Assembly (NCBI GenBank): GCA_003249625.1
Contig: QKII01000395.1
Span: 1 to 7,612, forward strand
Length of the DNA: 7,612 bases
Direction: 5' to 3'
Origin: Propionivibrio sp.
Lineage (GTDB): Bacteria > Pseudomonadota > Gammaproteobacteria > Burkholderiales > Rhodocyclaceae
The notes below the pieces were generated by a model. That model ran no database searches. It saw nothing but the letters and a program-made list of their open reading frames with translations, and was not told the DNA's origin. Made by a program: the position numbers and the translations under genes. This document shows, piece after piece, positions 1 to 5,581 of this stretch. Position 1 is the stretch's first letter. Each line of letters opens with the position of its first letter.

Positions 1-137
1 TAGCCGGGAATGGTGTTGGACGGGCAGTCCTCCAGGCCGCCGATGTCGACGATGGCTTCGAGGGCCGGACGGTAGGTCCACATGCTCGGTCCGCGCAGAT
101 GGCGGATTTCCCGGAAGATGATGTCTTTTTTGGTCAT
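1..137 (-). CDS. cphA: Cyanophycin synthetase, N-terminal fragment (gene runs off the left edge)
   Basis: Only the first 45 codons are present. Translation from the ATG at 137-135 gives MTKKDIIFREIRHLRGP followed by SMWTYRPALEAIVDIGGLED and CPSNTIPG. The pattern LRGP-x-x-W-x-x-RP-x-LEAIVDIG-x-LED-x-PS-x-x-IPG is the conserved opening of proteobacterial cyanophycin synthetases. The full enzyme (usually about 720-880 residues) polymerises Asp and Arg into cyanophycin using ATP; its catalytic domains lie outside the window. The start is supported by an AGGA-type ribosome binding site a few bases upstream (about 143-149). The gene follows the ABC exporter and DUF1854 genes on the same strand, 105 bases after the latter, so it may share their transcript or have its own promoter in the gap. 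Many such genomes carry two paralogous synthetases, and which one this is cannot be told from 45 residues. Confidence 0.88.
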   Translation of the reverse strand, partial: MTKKDIIFREIRHLRGPSMWTYRPALEAIVDIGGLEDCPSNTIPG

Positions 138-202
138 GTGTTTTCCTGGGCGGGGCAATCGGTTGCGAAGGTGAGAATTTAAGAATTAGCTGGCAATTAT
201 GG

Positions 203-231
203 GCCGAATAACGCGGAAAGCGCCATTCGGC
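203..231. other. Intercistronic stem-loop between the DUF1854 gene and cphA
   Basis: GCCGAAT (203-209) and ATTCGGC (225-231) are perfect 7-base inverted arms. Inside them CGC (212-214) can pair with GCG (220-222), leaving a symmetric two-by-two internal loop and a five-base apical loop. It starts 12 bases past the DUF1854 stop codon on the minus strand and lies upstream of cphA. No run of T follows on either strand, so it is not a classical Rho-independent terminator. An mRNA processing or stabilising element, a partial terminator, or a protein-binding dyad are all possible. I see no convincing cphA promoter with both boxes in the rest of the 138-242 gap. Confidence 0.5.
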
Positions 232-242
232 TGACCGGGATT

Positions 243-713
243 TCAAAGGAAGCGGTCGAGGATCTTGCGGCTGTGCACATCGAGCGCGCTGCGGTCACGG
301 ATCAGGTACTGGATGCCGTTGCTGTCGGCTATCAGCAGGGCCGGTGCGGCGAGGCGGCGAATGTCTTCCTCGCCCTTCAGGATCAGCTTCGTTTCGCCGC
401 GGTTGGTGACGATCGTCCAGGTGCTCGGCGTCGCGAAACCCGAGACGTCGACGATGCGTTCGATCTCCGGCATGAACTCGCGGCCGGCGAGTTCGCTCTC
501 GACCAGTTGCCGGCGCTCGGCATCGAGGTCGGCGAGGGTGTCGATCCATGCGAGTTCGTGACCGTGCGGGTCGACGAGGGCGATGCCGTTGTCCGGCGCG
601 CCGATCGGGAAGGCACGCACCGGCACCGCTTCATGCGCCTCGCCGTCGCTGTCGGTAAAGATCAGTTTGCCGAAACTGTCGCGGTGCAGACGAAAGTCGT
701 GCGTCGTGTTCAT
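243..713 (-). CDS. DUF1854 family protein linked to cyanophycin metabolism
   Basis: A 156-residue soluble protein with no signal peptide or membrane segment. The sequence (FRLHRDSFGKLIFTD near the N-terminus, VPVRAFPIGAPDNGIALVD at about residues 31-49, LELAGREFMPEIERI-like region at 74-87, TPSTWTIVTNRGET at 95-108, then LIADSNGIQYLIRDRSALD near the C-terminus) matches my recollection of DUF1854, a family of unknown biochemical function typically found beside cyanophycin synthetase genes. The length is normal for the family. The ATG at 713 overlaps the stop of the upstream ABC exporter gene (ATGA), which implies translational coupling and joint function. Inference: an accessory or cytosolic partner of the exporter or of cyanophycin turnover. 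Catalytic residues cannot be named. Confidence 0.85.
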   Translation of the reverse strand: MNTTHDFRLHRDSFGKLIFTDSDGEAHEAVPVRAFPIGAPDNGIALVDPHGHELAWIDTLADLDAERRQLVESELAGREFMPEIERIVDVSGFATPSTWTIVTNRGETKLILKGEEDIRRLAAPALLIADSNGIQYLIRDRSALDVHSRKILDRFL

Positions 714-3031
714 TCGCTGTCTCCCTTGTCGTCGCCGCCCGCTTCGAGATCCGAGCCGCCTTCAGTATCTACGTTGCGGGCCTGTGCCTGATACAGGCGG
801 TAGTAGTGTCCTTCCTTCGCCATCAGCTCGTCGTGGCCACCGACTTCGACGACGCTGCCGCGGTCGAGCACGACCAGCCGGTTGGCCTCGCGCAGCGTCG
901 ACAGGCGGTGCGCGATGGCGATCGTGGTGCGGCCGCGCACGAGGTTGTCGAGCGCTTTCTGGATTTCCTTCTCGGTCGTCGTATCCACCGACGAGGTGGC
1001 CTCGTCGAGAATCAGGATCTTCGGGTCGATGAGTAACGCTCGAGCAATGGAGATGCGCTGCCGTTCGCCGCCCGAGAGCGCCTGCCCGCGTTCGCCGACC
1101 AGCGAGTCGTAGCCGTGCGGCAGGCGCAGAATGAATTCGTGCGCGTGCGCGGCGCGGGCGGCGGCGACGATCTCCTCGCGGGTGGCGTCGGGCTTCCCGT
1201 AGGCAATGTTCTCGGCGATCGTACCGAAGAACAGGAACGGCTCCTGCAACACCAGACCGATGTTCTTGCGGTACTCGGCGACCGGCACCGAACGGATGTC
1301 GACACCGTCGATCAGGATCGCGCCTTCGGAAACGTCGTAGAAGCGGCAGATCAGGTTGACCATGGTGCTCTTGCCCGAACCGCTGTGGCCGACCAAGCCG
1401 ACCATCTCGCCCGGTTCGATGGTCAGGCTGATGTCGCGCGTGACGCTGCGCGTGCCGTAGCGGAAGCCGACATCGCGCAGTTCGATGCGTCCGGCGACCG
1501 GGGGGAGATGCACCGGATTGGTGGGCTCCGGCACGCTGGAGACGTGGTCGAGAATGTCGAAGATGCGCTTGGCGCCGGCGGCGGCCTTCTGCGTCACCGA
1601 GACGATGCGGCTCATCGAGTCGAGGCGGGTGTAGAAGCGGCCGATATAGGCGAGGAAGGCGGTGAGCACGCCGACCGAGATGTCGTTGCGCGAGATCTGC
1701 CAGATGCCGAAGCCCCAGATGATCAGCAGGCCGATTTCGGTGAGCAACGTCACCGTCGGGCCGAACAGCGACCACACCTTGTTGACCTTGTCGTTGACTT
1801 CCAGGTTGTGCTGGTTGGCGGCACGGAAGCGGCCGGCCTCGCGGCTTTCCTGGGCGAAGGCCTTGACCACGCGGATGCCGGGGATGGTATCGGCGAGAAC
1901 GTTGGTGACCTCTGCCCAGATCCGGTCGACCTTCTCGAAACCGGTGCGCAAGCGCTCGCGCACGGTGTGAATCAGGAAGGCGATGACCGGCAGCGGCAGC
2001 AGCGTGACGAGCGCCAGCCACGGGTTGATCGAGACGAGGATCAGCGTCGTCATGGTGATCATCAGCACGTCGGTGGCGAAGTCGAGGAAGTGCAGTGAGA
2101 TGAAGATGTTGATGCGGTCGGTTTCCGAACCGATCCGCGCCATCAAGTCGCCGGTGCGCTTGCCGCCGAAGTATTCCTGCGAGAGCTTCAGGAGGTGCTC
2201 ATAGGTTGTCGTACGCAGGTCGCGGCCGATGCGCTCGGAAACAAGGGCCAGGATGTAGGTGCGTCCCCAGCCGAGAATCCAGGCCAGCAGCGCCGCGCCG
2301 AGCAGACCGGAGAGGTAGAGCGTGACGAGGTTCGTGTCGATGGGTTTGCCGTTCTGGTAGGGGATCAGCACCTTGTCCATCAGCGGCATGGTCATGTACG
2401 GCGGCACAAGTGTCGCCGCGGTAGTGGCCAGCGAGAGCAGGAATCCGGCGAGAAGCTGCCAGCGGTACGGGCGGGCGAAGCGCCACAGGCGGAACAGCGT
2501 CCAGGTCGACGGCGGCGTCAACTCTTCCTTGCTGCATACGGGGCATTCGTCCTGTCCGGCCAGCAGTGGCGTTTCGCATTTCGGGCACACGGCCTGCGCC
2601 GGCGGCGTTGGAGCAATACCGGTGACAACGAAGTCCAACTGACGGCTGAAGTGGTCGATCAAGCGCCCGGCGGCGATATCCTGACCAAGGGTGTAGCGCC
2701 ACTGCGCGTGCCGGCCAGTCGCGTCGAAGAGTTCGAGACTGCCGACGCCGGCATGATCGCGGCGCGTCAGGCGCAACCCCTTGCGCAGCGAGTGGCTCTG
2801 CCACTCAGGGCTGTCGCCGGTGCGGGCGAGCAGTCGTTGGTCGCTCAGGACGATCAGCCCCTTGCCGAAATGCAAACTCGCGTTGAGATCGATTTCCAGC
2901 CAGGCCAGGAGCTTTTCCTCTTTCGCGAGCTGCGCCTCGACGACGGGCTGCCAAGCTTCGGGCAACGGGATCTGGGAATGCGTCGGGAGGGCGGCGGGGG
3001 AGGTGGTTGGCGTCGCAGGGCTCGGGGTCAT
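710..3031 (-). CDS. ABC exporter (fused permease-ATPase) with N-terminal extra domain and zinc ribbon, cyanophycin-associated
   Basis: A 773-residue type IV (MsbA/LmrA-like) half-transporter. Residues 22-135 form a cytoplasmic domain with the pattern GLIVLSDQRLLA (58-69), which resembles bacterial PH-like domains. Next comes a zinc ribbon with CPKC (149-152) and CPVC (163-166). Residues about 185-475 are the six-helix exporter domain. The ATPase domain has Walker A GHSGSGKST (548-556), Q-loop Gln596, signature LSGGERQR (652-659), Walker B ILILDE (672-677, catalytic Glu677) and H-loop His708, so it should be active; it probably works as a homodimer. The C-terminus is acidic and Gly-rich. A normal half-exporter is about 580-600 residues; the excess is the N-terminal part. 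The substrate is unknown. Placement ahead of DUF1854 and cphA suggests a role tied to cyanophycin or its building blocks. The ATG at 3031 has an AGGA only 2 bases upstream, a short spacing, so a slightly different start is possible. Confidence 0.93.
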   Translation of the reverse strand: MTPSPATPTTSPAALPTHSQIPLPEAWQPVVEAQLAKEEKLLAWLEIDLNASLHFGKGLIVLSDQRLLARTGDSPEWQSHSLRKGLRLTRRDHAGVGSLELFDATGRHAQWRYTLGQDIAAGRLIDHFSRQLDFVVTGIAPTPPAQAVCPKCETPLLAGQDECPVCSKEELTPPSTWTLFRLWRFARPYRWQLLAGFLLSLATTAATLVPPYMTMPLMDKVLIPYQNGKPIDTNLVTLYLSGLLGAALLAWILGWGRTYILALVSERIGRDLRTTTYEHLLKLSQEYFGGKRTGDLMARIGSETDRINIFISLHFLDFATDVLMITMTTLILVSINPWLALVTLLPLPVIAFLIHTVRERLRTGFEKVDRIWAEVTNVLADTIPGIRVVKAFAQESREAGRFRAANQHNLEVNDKVNKVWSLFGPTVTLLTEIGLLIIWGFGIWQISRNDISVGVLTAFLAYIGRFYTRLDSMSRIVSVTQKAAAGAKRIFDILDHVSSVPEPTNPVHLPPVAGRIELRDVGFRYGTRSVTRDISLTIEPGEMVGLVGHSGSGKSTMVNLICRFYDVSEGAILIDGVDIRSVPVAEYRKNIGLVLQEPFLFFGTIAENIAYGKPDATREEIVAAARAAHAHEFILRLPHGYDSLVGERGQALSGGERQRISIARALLIDPKILILDEATSSVDTTTEKEIQKALDNLVRGRTTIAIAHRLSTLREANRLVVLDRGSVVEVGGHDELMAKEGHYYRLYQAQARNVDTEGGSDLEAGGDDKGDSE

Positions 3032-3088
3032 GGTCCTGTTTGATTAAATTTTTATCGTCCGCAGAAGGCGGTCGGAAGGAATTGCTGG

Positions 3089-3094
3089 AGTATA
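3089..3094 (-). promoter_or_regulatory. Possible -10 box for the ABC exporter operon
   Basis: On the minus strand TATACT (consensus TATAAT) lies 58 bases upstream of the exporter ATG, in the otherwise gene-free stretch 3032-3239. I find no good -35 hexamer 16-18 bases further upstream (the sequence there is A/C-rich, around AAAACA), so this is weak. No operator-like dyad is obvious around it. Confidence 0.25.
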
Positions 3095-3239
3095 ACGAGT
3101 CATGCCGGTGGTGTTTTGTTGAAATCTCGTAACGAACGAGCGGAAAATCCGATGACTTGATGCAAAAATTACACGCTCTCGACGTCGCTGTCCGCAAGGC
3201 CTTGGTGTTTCGGATTTACGCAGTTTCTCCTGGCTCTCC

Positions 3240-3268
3240 TTGTCATTGGCAAAAACGGGGCATAGAAT
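3240..3268 (+). promoter_or_regulatory. Sigma70-type promoter for the riboswitch-cbiMN transcript
   Basis: TTGTCA (3240-3245, 5 of 6 to the -35 consensus), a 17-base spacer, and TAGAAT (3263-3268, 5 of 6 to the -10 consensus). The expected start at about 3275 falls one or two bases before the first paired base of the cobalamin riboswitch (3277), which strongly supports the assignment. The -10 box sits in the loop of an inverted repeat, GGGGC (3257-3261) and GCCCC (3270-3274). Confidence 0.72.
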
Positions 3269-3276
3269 CGCCCCTG

Positions 3277-3478
3277 TTTTGGGTGCCCCGCTTAGCAACC
3301 GTGGAGTGGGGTGAAACGGGAAGCCGGTGATTCTGTACTTTCGGTGCAGCCATTCCGGCACAGCCCCCCGCTGCTGTAGGCCTGACGAGTCCGGCAAATG
3401 CCACTGTGCGGCGTATTTTTGATGCGCATGGGAAGGCGCCGGAGGAGGATGAAGGCGAGTCAGAAGACCGGCCCAGAA
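3277..3478 (+). promoter_or_regulatory. Cobalamin riboswitch (aptamer) upstream of cbiM
   Basis: Conserved landmarks occur in order: closing stem P1 TTTTGGG (3277-3283) with CCCAGAA (3472-3478, one G-U pair), AAACGGGAA (3314-3322), the GCCCCCCGCTGCTGT core (3363-3377), GACGAGTCCGG (3384-3394), ATGCCACTG (3398-3406), GGGAAGGCGCC (3430-3440) and the B12 box AGTCAGAAGACCGGCC (3458-3473). TCCGGC (3390-3395) pairs with GCCGGA (3438-3443). The family binds adenosylcobalamin or related corrinoids and in Proteobacteria usually represses translation of the downstream gene. Here that gene is cbiM, giving end-product control of cobalt import. A 173-base leader (3479-3651) separates the aptamer from the start codon and holds no gene. 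Within it GGCCG and TCTG (3512-3520) could pair with CGGCC and CAGA of the B12 box region as a competing structure. Confidence 0.95.
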
Positions 3479-3590
3479 TTGGTTAGGTGTTCCCCGGGGT
3501 GGGGTGAAGCCGGCCGTCTGGTGGCGAGTGGGTCCGTAGTCCGTTCCGCTTCTTCTCGCATGCCAGGCTTCCAGCATCCGCGCATCGCGC

Positions 3591-3647
3591 TTTCTCCTCC
3601 CCCGTCGAACCGCGTTGTATCGCTGTATTGTTGTTTTGCGAGGGAAA
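3591..3647 (+). promoter_or_regulatory. Candidate expression platform: stem sequestering the cbiM ribosome binding site
   Basis: The cbiM ribosome binding site region GAGGGAAA (3640-3647) can pair with the pyrimidine-rich TTTCTCCTC (3591-3599), apart from one bulged base, across a 40-base loop. Such pairing would hide the site when ligand is bound, the usual translational mode of proteobacterial cobalamin riboswitches. I see no G+C hairpin followed by a T run in 3479-3651, which argues against a transcriptional terminator platform. This is a reading by eye, not a fold calculation. Confidence 0.4.
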
Positions 3648-3651
3648 AGTC

Positions 3652-4329
3652 ATGCACATCATGGAGGGCTTCCTGCCCGTTGAACACGCCATCGGCTGGA
3701 GTGTGGCTTCGCTGCCATTCGTTGCCTGGGGCGTTCATTCAATAAAGAAGCGTGTTGCTGCCAATCCTGAACAGCGCATCCTGCTCGGAGTTTCCGCCGC
3801 TTTTTCCTTCGTTCTCTCGGCCTTGAAACTTCCTTCGGTGACAGGCAGTTGCTCGCATCCAACCGGCACGGGGCTTGGCGCCCTGTTGTTCGGCCCGGCA
3901 GCGATGGCGCCAATCGGTGCGGTCGTGCTGTTGTTCCAGGCCCTGTTGCTCGCCCACGGTGGGTTGACCACGCTGGGGGCCAACATTTTCTCGATGGCGA
4001 TCGTCGGGCCGTTCGTCGCCTACGGCGTGTTCAGACTTGCGCGTTCGCTCGGTGCCTCGCTCGCGGTCGGGGTGTTCCTCGCGGCAAGCCTGGCCGACCT
4101 GATGACCTATGTCACCACCTCGGTGCAGTTGGCTTGGGCGTTTCCCGATCCGACCGGCGGCTTCGTGGCGTCGCTGGCCAAGTTTGGCGGCATCTTCGCG
4201 GTTACCCAGATCCCGCTGGCGATCAGCGAGGGGATGCTGACGGTGCTGGTCTTCAATGCGCTGGCCCGCTTCAATCCGAAAGAGTTGCAGGACATGAAAC
4301 TGGCCGAACCGCGGGAGGTGCAGGCATGA
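3652..4329 (+). CDS. cbiM: Cobalt ECF transporter substrate-capture subunit CbiM
   Basis: A 225-residue integral membrane protein starting [16 protein letters not shown], the diagnostic CbiM/NikM N-terminus. In this family the amino-terminal Met, His2 and a conserved His in the SHPTGTGLG segment (His69 here) coordinate Co(II) or Ni(II). [14 protein letters not shown] (about 98-111) followed by a GP motif is the other family signature. Several hydrophobic helices span the rest. The ATG at 3652 is chosen over the in-frame upstream ATG at 3628 because His2 must directly follow the initiator Met and GAGG lies 8 bases upstream (3640-3643). Control by the cobalamin riboswitch favours cobalt over nickel as substrate. 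The stop overlaps cbiN by 4 bases. The gene looks intact. Confidence 0.96.
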   Translation: MHIMEGFLPVEHAIGWSVASLPFVAWGVHSIKKRVAANPEQRILLGVSAAFSFVLSALKLPSVTGSCSHPTGTGLGALLFGPAAMAPIGAVVLLFQALLLAHGGLTTLGANIFSMAIVGPFVAYGVFRLARSLGASLAVGVFLAASLADLMTYVTTSVQLAWAFPDPTGGFVASLAKFGGIFAVTQIPLAISEGMLTVLVFNALARFNPKELQDMKLAEPREVQA

Positions 4330-4682
4330 AGCGGACGCAGAATATCTTGCTGATCCTCGGCGTGGTTATCCTCGCACTGGTGCCGCTGTGGATCGTTGAG
4401 CGCCCGGCCGCCGGGCCGGATGGCGAGGAAGTGGCAATTTTCGGCGGAGCCGACGATCAGGCCAAAGGCGTCATTGCCGAAATCCGGCCGGATTATCAGC
4501 CGTGGTTCGAACCACTGCTCGAACCGGCGAGCGGCGAGATCGCTTCGATGCTTTTTGCCTTGCAGGCAGCCTTGGGCGCCGGGTTTATCGGCTACTACAT
4601 CGGCGGCGCGCGTATGCGAGAGAAGATGCGTCGCGAGATGGCAGAGGCGGCGGATGAGCAAAAATCGAAGCGTGAATCCTGA
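4326..4682 (+). CDS. cbiN: Cobalt ECF transporter auxiliary subunit CbiN
   Basis: A 118-residue protein with two membrane helices (about 6-24 and 71-93) flanking an extracytoplasmic loop. The loop carries the family motifs [12 protein letters not shown] (39-50), [13 protein letters not shown] (55-67) and [23 protein letters not shown] (69-91 region). CbiN has no ATPase; it interacts with CbiM and is needed for metal loading. A strong GGAGGT (4314-4319) sits 6 bases before the ATG, and the start overlaps the cbiM stop (ATGA). The charged C-terminal tail (about 97-118) is cytoplasmic by prediction. The usual next genes, cbiQ (transmembrane) and cbiO (ATPase), do not follow: only about 90 bases separate the stop from the second riboswitch, and no CbiQ-like start is readable there. 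No terminator is evident in that gap either. Confidence 0.93.
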   Translation: MKRTQNILLILGVVILALVPLWIVERPAAGPDGEEVAIFGGADDQAKGVIAEIRPDYQPWFEPLLEPASGEIASMLFALQAALGAGFIGYYIGGARMREKMRREMAEAADEQKSKRES

Positions 4683-4773
4683 AACGCGTCGATTGTTTAA
4701 TGACCGCGGAAACGCAGTAACAACGTAATGCCGCGACGTCCGAGCCAGTTGTGGCGAAGGCGATCGCAAAAAT

Positions 4774-5032
4774 GCAACAGGTGCCCGTTCAGCGTTGCTG
4801 ACGGGTTAAACGGGAACGGGGTGCGTGGCCAACAGCGAATCGGCCACAATGCCCCGGCTGCCCCCGCAACGGTAAGCGAGTCAAGGTGCTTCATGGCTTC
4901 TCCTCCCCGGACGGAGCCAGTCACTGGGTCGCCACGTGGCGTCAGTCATGACGTGCGCGAACGGCCCGGGAAGGCGAAGCACCGGATGCCGGTTTCGGCA
5001 TTCACCCGCAAGCCCGGAGACCGGCCTGATGC
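4774..5032 (+). promoter_or_regulatory. Second cobalamin riboswitch, upstream of the small ORF-tonB operon
   Basis: Landmarks in order: P1 GCA and CAGG (4774-4776, 4778-4781) pairing with CCTG and TGC (5025-5028, 5030-5032), AAACGGGAA (4808-4816), the core GCTGCCCCCGCAACGG and TAAGCGAGT (4857-4881), GGTGCTTC (4885-4892) pairing perfectly with GAAGCACC (4976-4983), CACTGGG (4922-4928), GGGAAGGCG (4968-4976), and the B12 box AAGCCCGGAGACCGGCC (5010-5026). It is longer than the first aptamer because of a large insert at about 4893-4967. No clear promoter precedes it (TTGTTT at 4693-4698 and TTGTGG at 4749-4754 lack good -10 partners), so it may be transcribed partly by readthrough from cbiMN. 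The downstream leader 5033-5189 holds no gene. GGGGGCGG (5084-5091) can pair with CCGCCCCC (5140-5147) and may be part of the expression platform. Confidence 0.94.
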
Positions 5033-5156
5033 AGGTGCCGCGAGCAGTTCGGCGGTGTGTGCAATTGACCTTCCGTGGGGTGCGGGGGCGGCCAGAAATT
5101 GACCGGGGTTTTGTGATTTTCCTCTCCCGATCCTCTTCACCGCCCCCCGGGCAGAA

Positions 5157-5190
5157 GGTCAGATCAAGTGGTTTGATAGAGGTCTGATCA
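5157..5190. repeat. Imperfect direct repeat with nested dyad ahead of the possible ORF at 5190
   Basis: GGTCAGATCA (5157-5166) and GGTCTGATCA (5181-5190) match at 9 of 10 bases with start points 24 bases apart. Between and overlapping them is a perfect dyad ATCAA-GTGGT-TTGAT (5163-5177). The arms TCAGA and TCTGA (5159-5163, 5183-5187) could also pair and enclose it. It may be a regulator site or an RNA hairpin in the riboswitch leader; it could also be chance. Confidence 0.35.
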
Positions 5191-5477
5191 TGCAGTGCGA
5201 GTCCTGCACATTACGCAGTATCCAGCTTCGCGACAGCGTTGGCGCTGTCTCCCGAATGTTGCAAATACCGCGCGTTGCCCGGCTGTTGTCGGGGCGCGCA
5301 TTACCAATCAATGTCGCAGAAACCGCCAATGCTTCACTGGACATGACGGCGGCGGGGGTGGACGCGGCGCCCTTTTTGGTGGAACGGCTAAGAGAAGGCG
5401 GGCGTAGGTTCCTCGTTGTTCTCGGCATGTTTCTGCCGCTTTCGCTACGTTCGACTGTCCCGTCATGCTGCGCATAG
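5190..5477 (+). CDS. Possible 95-residue protein of unknown function, weakly supported
   Basis: An ATG frame of 95 codons with AGAGGT (5178-5183) 6 bases before the start and moderately high G+C at third codon positions. It ends 13 bases inside the following small gene. The product is rich in Arg, Ser, Ala and Leu, with one hydrophobic stretch near the C-terminus (FLVVLGMFLPLSL, about residues 73-85) and Cys residues at both ends. I recognise no family. It lies between a cobalamin riboswitch and tonB, where a B12 uptake component would be expected, but nothing in it resembles BtuB, ExbB, ExbD, CbtA or CbtB. It may be non-coding leader, a decayed gene, or a lineage-specific protein. A minus-strand frame across the same stretch looks less protein-like. 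Confidence 0.3.
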   Translation: MQCESCTLRSIQLRDSVGAVSRMLQIPRVARLLSGRALPINVAETANASLDMTAAGVDAAPFLVERLREGGRRFLVVLGMFLPLSLRSTVPSCCA

Positions 5478-5581
5478 CCTTCCTCGCCGTGTTGGCGCTT
5501 TGGGCAATGGCCACCGGCGTTGTCTTTTGCCTTGCGGCGTACTTTCCGGAACCCGGAGCACTGGAGAGGCGCGATCCGTGA
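5465..5581 (+). CDS. Small single-pass membrane protein (38 residues) preceding tonB
   Basis: Translation begins MLRIAFLAVLALWAMATGVV and continues FCLAAYFPEPGALERRDP. Residues about 4-26 form one hydrophobic helix; the short tail is polar and charged, with PEPG at its start. Its stop codon overlaps the GTG start of tonB (GTGA), and GGAGAGG inside its 3' end serves as the tonB ribosome binding site, so translation of the two is probably coupled. No strong ribosome binding site precedes its own ATG, which itself lies within the end of the possible ORF at 5190-5477. I do not recognise a named family. Inference: a small partner of the TonB complex, or only a leader cistron whose translation opens the tonB start. 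Confidence 0.55.
   Translation: MLRIAFLAVLALWAMATGVVFCLAAYFPEPGALERRDP

Noticed and set aside
1115..2098. Long plus-strand open frame (327 codons)
   Set aside because: Antisense to the ABC exporter; the product is Asp/Glu/Val-rich low-complexity sequence typical of a shadow of GC-rich coding DNA.
2195..3043. Plus-strand open frame of 282 codons
   Set aside because: Antisense to the N-terminal part of the exporter, whose zinc ribbon and membrane domain are clear on the other strand.
3251..3280. Hairpin GGGGC/GCCCC followed by TGTTTT, like a Rho-independent terminator on the plus strand
   Set aside because: No plus-strand gene precedes it, and a well-spaced -35/-10 pair places transcription start at its 3' edge, directly before the riboswitch P1 stem.
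3044..3577. Minus-strand open frame of 177 codons upstream of the exporter
   Set aside because: Runs antisense across the cobalamin riboswitch and promoter; the product is Arg/Pro/His-rich with no recognisable pattern.
4655..4728. Possible start of cbiQ overlapping the end of cbiN (24 codons in another frame)
   Set aside because: It ends after 24 codons and bears no resemblance to the CbiQ N-terminus; no remnant of cbiQ or cbiO could be read in any frame before the riboswitch.
4728..5102. Plus-strand open frame of 124 codons between cbiN and the tonB operon
   Set aside because: It lies over the second riboswitch aptamer, whose conserved RNA motifs explain the sequence.
5416..5577. Upstream in-frame extension of tonB from ATG 5416
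   Set aside because: The extra 54 residues are Arg/Cys-rich, would precede the membrane anchor, and overlap the small gene; GTG 5578 has a good ribosome binding site and stop-start coupling.
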